Shown here piece by piece: positions 1-4,660 of a stretch of 8,820 bases of DNA. How positions within the stretch are numbered: position 1 is the stretch's first letter; each line of letters begins with the position of its first letter. Both the position numbers and the translations under genes were made by a program. The notes below the pieces were generated by a model. The model saw only the letters and a program-made list of their open reading frames with translations, was not told where the DNA came from and made no database searches. The stretch is from Candidatus Omnitrophota bacterium (lineage in GTDB: Bacteria > Omnitrophota > Gorgyraeia > Gygaellales > Profunditerraquicolaceae). Where the stretch lies: NCBI GenBank assembly GCA_023229385.1, contig JALNZI010000057.1, positions 1 through 8,820 on the forward strand. Direction: 5' to 3'.

Positions 1-246
1 CCAAAAATTATTAGAAAAAGAATGAAAGAACTACAAGAAACATTTCCTTTGAGGACAGAAATTGAGAATAGTGTAACTGCCTTTAACAAAATCTTAAAAG
101 ATGAAGTTAAATATATGCCACTTTATATTTTACTTTGTAATTGTCATCCTGCATACAGAAAGGATTATGCTATACAATTATATAAAATGGGTAAAATGGA
201 TGAAAGAACAGCAAGAACATTTTATTATGATAAATTTAATTTTTAA
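1..246 (+). CDS. Hypothetical phage protein, probably 5'-partial
   Basis: Unrecognised small protein. The reading frame is open to the left edge of the window (seven codons precede the first ATG at position 22), so either the gene starts outside the window or it starts at 22 and encodes 74 residues. The leader before ATG 22 is A-rich with no Shine-Dalgarno sequence, like the other starts here, so it does not settle the question. The product is soluble, mixed in charge and probably helical, with no signal peptide or membrane segment. A Cys-Asn-Cys-His-Pro motif lies at residues 38-42 counted from ATG 22; it is too short and isolated to call a metal site. The gene ends in TAA, and the next gene starts four bases later, which points to a shared transcript. 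Coding status is supported by this spacing and by the lack of a better frame. Function is unknown. Confidence 0.6.
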   Translation, partial: PKIIRKRMKELQETFPLRTEIENSVTAFNKILKDEVKYMPLYILLCNCHPAYRKDYAIQLYKMGKMDERTARTFYYDKFNF

Positions 247-250
247 AAAA

Positions 251-484
251 ATGAACCACGAAGAAAAAATAAATTATATGAGAATTGCAGCAGGGATTTG
301 TTGCTACTCATTTAAAAAGGAACATCTTGATTTGCTTGTAAGTTTATATGAACTTGTAACAAAGAAAGAAGGTAAAACCAATGTAGATGAAATTGTTGAT
401 GTTGAATTAGCTGTAAAAGAACGTGAAAAAGAACGTTTAAAAAATGAAGAAATTAATAAAATTAATAAAGCCATAATAGAATGA
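251..484 (+). CDS. Hypothetical 77-aa protein
   Basis: Unrecognised small cytoplasmic protein. I chose ATG 251 over an in-frame ATG at 101 because the longer version would overlap the preceding gene by almost 150 bases, while 251 sits four bases after that gene's TAA. The N-terminal half (MNHEEKINYM, then an alternating hydrophobic/charged stretch around LDLLVSLYELV at residues 26-36) looks like a small helical domain. The last 25 or so residues are highly charged (Glu/Lys/Arg) and probably form an extended helix or coiled coil. The stop TGA (482-484) overlaps the ATG of the next gene (481-483) in an ATGA arrangement, so translation is probably coupled to the coiled-coil protein and, through it, to the ATPase-like gene. 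This suggests, but does not show, a role in the same DNA-metabolism step. Confidence 0.65.
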   Translation: MNHEEKINYMRIAAGICCYSFKKEHLDLLVSLYELVTKKEGKTNVDEIVDVELAVKEREKERLKNEEINKINKAIIE

Positions 485-720
485 CAGAACAAGAATTAAT
501 TGATTTAAAACAAGACATTGATAAGGCTAAAGAAAAGTCACTTCAATTAAAAGGTCAAAAAGATGCTTTATTGCAACAACTTAAAGATGATTGGAATTGT
601 AATTCTATAGAAGAAACTTTAAAAAAAATTAAATTATTAGAAAAGCAAAATGCTGAATTACTTAATGAGATTGAAGAAGGTATGTTAGAACTTGAAAAAA
701 ATTATTTTAAAGATGAATAA
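481..720 (+). CDS. Small coiled-coil protein next to the Rad50-like ATPase half
   Basis: A 79-residue protein that is almost entirely predicted helix. Leu and Ile recur at heptad-like spacing (LIDLKQDI, SLQLKGQ, ALLQQLKDD, then IKLLEKQNAELLNEIEEGMLELEK), and most other positions are Lys, Glu, Asp or Gln. A short break around residues 38-46 (Asp-Trp-Asn-Cys-Asn) separates two helices, so a helical hairpin is plausible. There is no membrane segment, signal peptide or catalytic motif. Its start overlaps the stop of the upstream gene, and the ATPase-like gene begins three bases after its stop. Since SMC, Rad50 and SbcC proteins carry long antiparallel coiled coils next to their ATPase heads, I infer that it may partner with the downstream protein, whose N-terminus is also coiled coil. 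A general helical scaffold is an alternative. The family is not recognised by name. Confidence 0.7.
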   Translation: MTEQELIDLKQDIDKAKEKSLQLKGQKDALLQQLKDDWNCNSIEETLKKIKLLEKQNAELLNEIEEGMLELEKNYFKDE

Positions 721-723
721 AAA

Positions 724-1332
724 ATGGTACTAAAAGAACTACGGAATAAACTAGAACAACAAAAAGGTAAGCAAATAGAATTAAAAAATTCTATAAATGA
801 TTTACGTTCTGAAATACACAAAAATAATGATCATCTTGAAAATTTAGAACAAGCTTTAGAAATAATAAAAATTGTAGGGACTAATACACAAAAAGCTTTA
901 CAGTTTCATGTTTCTGATATAACATCACTTGCTTTGGAAAGTATATTTCCTGATCCTTATAAATTAGTTTTAGATTTTGTTGATCGTAGAAATAAAATTG
1001 AATGTGATATTTTGTTTGAACGTAATGGAGAACGTTCTAAACCAAAGGATTCTACTGGTGGTGGTATTATTGATGTAACTGCTTTTGCTTTACGTATAGC
1101 TTGTTGGAGTATGGCTGTACGTAAAACAAGAAATATAATAATTATGGATGAACCTATGAAATGGGTAAGTGCTGAATATCAAGAAAGTGCTTCTGAAATG
1201 ATAAAAGAAGTATCTAAAAAATTAGGTATTCAATTTATTCTAATAACTCACTGCGAAGCATTAACTTCCTATGCAGATAAAGTTTTTGTTGTAACTCAAA
1301 ATAAAGGTATTAGTAAAGTTATAGAAAAATAA
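724..1332 (+). CDS. Rad50/SbcC/SMC-like ATPase C-terminal half without a Walker A motif
   Basis: A 202-residue protein resembling the C-terminal lobe of an ABC-type DNA-repair ATPase. Residues 1-50 are a charged coiled coil. Residues 109-126 (Asp-Ser-Thr-Gly-Gly-Gly followed by a helix with Ala-Leu-Arg) match the ABC signature motif and its following helix. Residues 138-144 (IIIMDEP) are a Walker B strand with Asp142 and the catalytic-type Glu143. Residues 145-152 fit a D-loop region, and Thr175-His176 in ILITHCE fits the H-loop. I find no GxxxxGK[S/T] Walker A motif anywhere in the product, and the preceding gene is too small and helical to supply it. In this superfamily the signature/Walker B lobe normally pairs with an N-terminal Walker A lobe for ATP-driven DNA end processing or recombination. 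Here that lobe may be encoded elsewhere, or the protein may not hydrolyse ATP. It lies three bases after the coiled-coil gene, in a probable early operon. Superfamily assignment is confident; the exact role is not. Confidence 0.85.
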   Translation: MVLKELRNKLEQQKGKQIELKNSINDLRSEIHKNNDHLENLEQALEIIKIVGTNTQKALQFHVSDITSLALESIFPDPYKLVLDFVDRRNKIECDILFERNGERSKPKDSTGGGIIDVTAFALRIACWSMAVRKTRNIIIMDEPMKWVSAEYQESASEMIKEVSKKLGIQFILITHCEALTSYADKVFVVTQNKGISKVIEK

Positions 1333-1344
1333 TAATAATAATAA
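1330..1344 (+). repeat. (TAA)5 trinucleotide run at the stop of the ATPase gene
   Basis: Five tandem TAA triplets. The first is the stop codon of the ATPase-like gene, so that gene ends in five consecutive in-frame stops. The run fills most of the 18-base spacer before the next ATG at 1351. Such a run could change length by slippage and so alter the spacing to the downstream start, but an A/T-rich genome produces short runs like this by chance. Confidence 0.7.
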
Positions 1345-1350
1345 CAAAAT

Positions 1351-1551
1351 ATGAACACAAATATTGATAAAAATGAATTACATCTTTATTATAAAAAAGA
1401 TACTGGAAATAATAGACCTGATATTGCAAATGCAATGATGTCCAATAAAACTAAAAAATATATAGAATGGTTGGAGGATAAATTGTTAGAACAGTTAAAA
1501 ATAGAAGCAGAATGTGAAAAATATAAAGTAAATACTTGCTACCATTGGTAA
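1351..1551 (+). CDS. Hypothetical 66-aa protein, possibly 3'-frameshifted
   Basis: Unrecognised small protein that starts 18 bases after the ATPase-like gene behind an A/T-only leader. The first half is polar and contains HLYYKKDTGN (residues 11-20). The middle (YIEWLEDKLLEQLKIEAECEKY, roughly residues 38-59) is a probable amphipathic helix. The reading frame ends in TAA at 1549-1551 after a short Cys-Tyr-His-Trp tail. The +1 frame is open from 1532 to a TAG at 1601-1603 and reads as a plausible protein tail (GNELMRVPNIDLKTLKNK). A one-base indel near 1525-1532 may therefore have shortened the gene, whose original end would then be 1603. The intact short form remains possible. There is no signal peptide or membrane segment. 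Confidence 0.6.
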   Translation: MNTNIDKNELHLYYKKDTGNNRPDIANAMMSNKTKKYIEWLEDKLLEQLKIEAECEKYKVNTCYHW

Positions 1552-1615
1552 TGAATTAATGAGGGTTCCAAATATTGATTTAAAAACATTAAAAAACAAA
1601 TAGATAAATACAATA

Positions 1616-1852
1616 ATGAACTTTGAAATTAAAGCAGGAAAATATTATAAACTAAAACACCCACATAGCATTCGTAGTGTTGATAATTTACATATAGATT
1701 ATATTTTAGATAATCCAACTGATAATACTTGGGAATGTAGTTTGGTTGTTTGCAGATGTTGGAATAAACATAAAAGAAGATGGTTTTATTATCTCTATGA
1801 ATATTATACTTTAGCTATTTATAATGATTGGAATTATAAAGAGAATGAATAA
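1616..1852 (+). CDS. Hypothetical 78-aa protein rich in aromatic residues
   Basis: Unrecognised small protein, probably a compact beta-rich domain. It has many aromatic residues (Tyr, Trp, Phe), for example the basic-aromatic stretch KHKRRWFYYLYEYYTLAIY (about residues 51-69), and no signal peptide. The start KAGKYYKLKHPH (residues 6-17) resembles a beta-hairpin entry. ATG 1616 is the first start in frame after the in-frame TAG at 1601-1603; its leader (AAATACAATA) has no Shine-Dalgarno sequence. The stop at 1850-1852 overlaps the start of the NUMOD1-like gene by eight bases, which supports cotranscription. A nucleic-acid-binding role would suit the basic-aromatic patch, but that is speculation. 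Confidence 0.65.
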   Translation: MNFEIKAGKYYKLKHPHSIRSVDNLHIDYILDNPTDNTWECSLVVCRCWNKHKRRWFYYLYEYYTLAIYNDWNYKENE

Positions 1853-2189
1853 AAATAAATATGATGAATCTATTAAAAGACAAGAAAAAGTTGTACAAGA
1901 TTCATTAAAATCAATTGAAAATGAATTATTAGGTTTATGGTATCCTAAAGAAACCGTTGAAAAATACATGAATTTTGTTTATACCATTGGTTTTAATCAT
2001 GGTAGAAAAGAACCTTCACATGAAAAACGTGTGCAAAAATTTTTAAATGGTAATCTTATTGAAGAATATCCTTCAGCTTCAAATGCAGCAAACATAAACA
2101 AAGTACACAAAGCCACAATAAGTAAAGCAGCATTAGGTAAATTCAGTAGTGGTCATAAGGCAGTAGGATTTGAATGGTATTATACATAA
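1845..2189 (+). CDS. Protein with C-terminal NUMOD1/IENR1-like DNA-binding domain, no nuclease domain
   Basis: A 114-residue protein. I chose ATG 1845 (eight-base overlap with the upstream gene) rather than the in-frame ATG at 1824, which would lengthen the overlap to 29 bases. Residues 1-50 are a charged helical region with no recognised family. From about residue 62 to the end it matches the layout of the helix-turn-helix domains found in homing endonucleases (NUMOD1, IENR1): a strand of the type VQKFLNGNLIEEYPS, then SASNAANIN (the Ser-x-x-x-Ala-Ala helix), then HKATISKAALGK (second helix with the typical Ile-Ser), then a Gly-rich turn and FEWYYT at the end, where such domains usually finish with a Trp-x-Tyr-like strand. 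No HNH (His-Asn-His) or GIY-YIG motif is present, so it is probably a DNA-binding protein or the remnant of a homing endonuclease. It is the last plus-strand gene and ends 25 bases before the convergent membrane-protein gene. Confidence 0.75.
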   Translation: MNKNKYDESIKRQEKVVQDSLKSIENELLGLWYPKETVEKYMNFVYTIGFNHGRKEPSHEKRVQKFLNGNLIEEYPSASNAANINKVHKATISKAALGKFSSGHKAVGFEWYYT

Positions 2190-2214
2190 TATCATATTTT
2201 TACGTTTTTATATA

Positions 2215-2376
2215 TTATATCGTAAGTTTTAGGGCGTTCACCGCGTCCGAAAGCACCCCCGAGGCCGTAATCTGGCGGTTAATAAAATACCCTATGACAA
2301 CAAGCAAAATTGAAATAACCGCTCCGCAGATTATTAAAATCAGCTTCAGGCTATCAACATCAGGATTCGCGTCCAT
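2215..2376 (-). CDS. Small single-pass membrane protein (53 aa)
   Basis: Read on the minus strand from ATG 2376-2374 to TAA 2217-2215. It has a short acidic N-terminus (MDANPDVDSLK), one clear hydrophobic helix at about residues 12-32 (from LILIICG to VIGYF), then a positively charged junction (Asn-Arg-Gln) and an amphipathic tail (SGVLSDAVNALKLTI). In-frame TAA and TGA codons just upstream fix the start. It follows the LRR gene by 112 bases, where small phage lysis or membrane proteins often sit after the tail genes. A holin-like or spanin-like role is possible but unproven, since one membrane segment alone is not diagnostic. The C-terminus stops abruptly at a sharp drop in G+C, so the gene may be truncated. 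Its 3' half is far more G+C-rich than the neighbouring plus-strand genes, which supports its being a real gene of different origin and not a chance frame. Confidence 0.6.
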   Translation of the reverse strand: MDANPDVDSLKLILIICGAVISILLVVIGYFINRQITASGVLSDAVNALKLTI

Positions 2377-2488
2377 AACTTTTTTTCATTAAAGTAATTT
2401 CATGGATACGGAAAGAAAAGGACACATTCCTACTGCTTCGACACTTCACAAGATCAGTGAATTGCTATTGGGGTTTACTGCATCCATA
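2377..2488. other. Spacer between LRR gene and membrane-protein gene
   Basis: A 112-base gap. On the minus strand a 13-codon frame (ATG at 2487, TGA ending at 2446) starts one base after the LRR stop and resembles the membrane protein's N-terminus. On the plus strand a 30-codon frame runs 2402-2494. I see no convincing promoter or terminator. Confidence 0.5.
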
Positions 2489-4660
2489 TCATAAATCTTT
2501 CGTTATTGAACTGAAAATAGTTGTTGTCGTCCACGGTGCCGTTGTATATGAAGATGATCCTGCAGGAATATGTAATGGTTTTGCACTAATATAAGCAAAA
2601 GCAGCACCTCCAACCGTTGGAGCTGTTTCGGGGTATGAATCAACTCTTGTAATAAGACCATTATTGTAAAACGCATTACCTCCAATCGTTGTTACTGTAC
2701 TTGGAATTACTAATGTTCCTGATATTTGGCACGTTTCAAATGCTCCAGTTCCAATGGTGATAAGAGTATTTGAAAGTGTTACAGCACCCGTAAAACCAGA
2801 TGATTGTTTAAAAGCATAATTCCCAATGATTGTAACTGTATTGGGAATTGTTATTGAACCAGTTCGATTATTATTCTGGTAAAAACATTCTGCCAATATT
2901 TCAGTTGCATTACTTTTGATTGTTAATGGACCTGAATATCCTCCTGCCCCGTACAGTGCTTTTACTCCAGTTGTTATATCATATAATACATAATCTTCTA
3001 TGGTAAAATTAGTAGCGGAAGATGATATGTTTGTAAATTTTGTAAATGTAAAAGCAGTTTCTTGTATAGTGACAACTGAAGCAGGTATAGTCAATGTCCC
3101 AATCATTCCAGAACAACCCGAAAACGCAGATGTTTGAATATTTGCAACTGAACTACCAATAGATAAACCAGTAAAACCAGTACAATTTATAAATGCTTTA
3201 GGTTGAATTATAGTTACATTATCTGGTATAGTTAATGTACCGGTAAGTTTAGATAAAAACCCAAAACACCCTCTGCCTATGTGTATAAGTGAACTTGGAA
3301 GAGTTAGTGCCCCAGCTATATTTGTTGAACCATAAAAAACCCCAACGTGTTCTGCACTTCCATGTCCATATAAATATTGTAAAGATGTTCCTAAAGACAA
3401 ACCTGTTAATCCGGTCATGTACCCGAAGCCTCCATATTGTATCGACGTTACGTTATCAGGAATTGTAAGTGTTCCAGTAATTTTTGAACAATACTGAAAC
3501 GATTGAATACCTATTGTAGTTAGTGAATCTGGAAGTATTAATGCCCCAGCTATATTTGTACATTTATAGAAGGCTTCTTGCTGAATGGTTATAACCGAAC
3601 TACCTATTGATAAGCCCGTAAAACCTGTACAATTATAAAATGCTTGAGTTGTAATTGTAGTTACATTATCTGGAATAGTCAATGTTCCTGTAAGCAATGT
3701 ACAATACGAAAACCCACCCAAAGTAATAACACTTGATGGAATTGTAAGATCCCCACTAATTATAGTACCCCGAAAGGCATCAAGCCCTATATATGTAATA
3801 TTTGATGGTAAGGTAAGAGTCCCACCTATGTGTGTACAGTTATAAAATGTACCATTTCCAATATAAACCAATGAGTTTGGTAACGTAAATGAACTTTTAC
3901 TTATTCCCGTACAACCACTAAAAGTTCCCCAATAATTAGTTCCATTAGTATTATAAATATATTGTATAGTAGTACCTAAATCCAAGCCAGTGAATCCTGT
4001 ACAATCGCGAAATATTCCAAAATTTCCTAATGATGTAATCGACGCTGGTAATGTTAGTGTACCTGTTAATCCTATACAACCTTGAAAAGCCTGTTTTCCA
4101 ATACCTGTCAAAGATGAAGTCGGGAATGTCAAAGTTCCCGTTAAATTAGTGCATAAATATAAGGCATAATCAGGAATACTCTTAACACTTTCCAAATCGT
4201 TAAAATGTAAATATTTTAAGTATGTTTGAACATTAAGATATGAATTGTTTGGGCTAAATGAAGTCAAAGTACAATTACCAAAATAACCCCATATGGCTCC
4301 TATTTTGAATGTACTGTATGTTAAAGCAAAACTACTTGCAGTATTATTTACTATTACGTACCTTTTTGTACTACCAGCAGTAAAAGCTGTTCCACTCGCT
4401 ACATCATAAACATAGTCTGTTCCAGAAATAGTTTCTCCCCAACGATAACTTATTCCAGAATATGCTCCTAATGCTAACGTAGCAATAGACGATGTAAATG
4501 AATAAATAAATCTTGCCGTGTTATTTGTTGCATAATATTTGCAGAAAACATCATATATATCAACATCCTGAGCAGTACGATTAAAACCGGAAGGAGCCAC
4601 AAAGGGGTAAAATCCTAAAACCGGACCGATTGATTTTTTCGGATGATACAAAATTCTCAT
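2489..4660 (-). CDS. BspA-like leucine-rich-repeat protein, candidate receptor-binding tail protein
   Basis: A 723-residue protein with no signal peptide, so it is more likely a virion part than a secreted host protein. Residues 1-150 form a unique N-terminal domain (start MRILYHPKKSIG) that may attach to the tail. Residues 153 to about 692 are some 20 LRR_5/BspA-type repeats of 22-25 residues with the pattern LTGxLTIPxxVxxIxxxAFxxC. Several are longer (about 30 residues at 223-252 and 418-447, and 34 at 542-575). The end (about 677-723), with PLHIPAG and a Trp-containing tail, is like the C-terminal cap seen after such repeats. Its ATG overlaps the stop of the 1026-aa tail gene (ATGA), so the two are translationally coupled. 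The family is known from Bacteroidota, Treponema and Trichomonas surface proteins that bind host molecules. From its position I infer a tip adhesin that recognises the bacterial surface. Repeat-family call strong; receptor role inferred. Confidence 0.88.
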   Translation of the reverse strand: MRILYHPKKSIGPVLGFYPFVAPSGFNRTAQDVDIYDVFCKYYATNNTARFIYSFTSSIATLALGAYSGISYRWGETISGTDYVYDVASGTAFTAGSTKRYVIVNNTASSFALTYSTFKIGAIWGYFGNCTLTSFSPNNSYLNVQTYLKYLHFNDLESVKSIPDYALYLCTNLTGTLTFPTSSLTGIGKQAFQGCIGLTGTLTLPASITSLGNFGIFRDCTGFTGLDLGTTIQYIYNTNGTNYWGTFSGCTGISKSSFTLPNSLVYIGNGTFYNCTHIGGTLTLPSNITYIGLDAFRGTIISGDLTIPSSVITLGGFSYCTLLTGTLTIPDNVTTITTQAFYNCTGFTGLSIGSSVITIQQEAFYKCTNIAGALILPDSLTTIGIQSFQYCSKITGTLTIPDNVTSIQYGGFGYMTGLTGLSLGTSLQYLYGHGSAEHVGVFYGSTNIAGALTLPSSLIHIGRGCFGFLSKLTGTLTIPDNVTIIQPKAFINCTGFTGLSIGSSVANIQTSAFSGCSGMIGTLTIPASVVTIQETAFTFTKFTNISSSATNFTIEDYVLYDITTGVKALYGAGGYSGPLTIKSNATEILAECFYQNNNRTGSITIPNTVTIIGNYAFKQSSGFTGAVTLSNTLITIGTGAFETCQISGTLVIPSTVTTIGGNAFYNNGLITRVDSYPETAPTVGGAAFAYISAKPLHIPAGSSSYTTAPWTTTTIFSSITKDL
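2585..4144 (-). repeat. Tandem leucine-rich-repeat coding array
   Basis: About 20 tandem coding repeats of roughly 66-75 bases (residues 173-692 of the 723-aa protein). They fall into recurring types: A (LTGTLTIPDNVT), B (FTGLSIGSSV, with IQ and AF later) and C (IAGALxLPxSL, with IG later). The DNA copies differ at many synonymous positions, so they are not recent exact duplicates. Confidence 0.85.

Noticed and set aside
304..492. 62-codon minus-strand frame
   Set aside because: Antisense to the 77-aa gene and dominated by Ser, Phe and Leu, the mirror of Lys/Glu-rich coding.
1559..1852. TAG recoded as sense, joining 1559-1600 to the 78-aa gene
   Set aside because: An in-frame TAG at 1601 is the only such case. 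None of the genes uses TAG as a stop, which would fit recoding, but with so few genes and low G+C this is weak, and a frameshift in the upstream gene explains it better.
2186..2218. Bidirectional intrinsic terminator
   Set aside because: The inverted repeat is A/T-only with a 19-base loop and no proper U-tract after the stem.
2174..2392. 72-codon plus-strand frame with a hydrophobic start
   Set aside because: It overlaps the end of the NUMOD1-like gene and is antisense to the membrane-protein gene, whose translation is far more protein-like.
2402..2494. 30-codon plus-strand frame (starts MDTERKGHIP)
   Set aside because: Reads plausibly but is short, isolated, on the strand opposite the late genes and has no recognisable leader. 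Not enough to call a gene.
2585..4144. Diversity-generating retroelement acting on the LRR gene
   Set aside because: No reverse transcriptase, template repeat or adenine-biased variable region is visible in the window.
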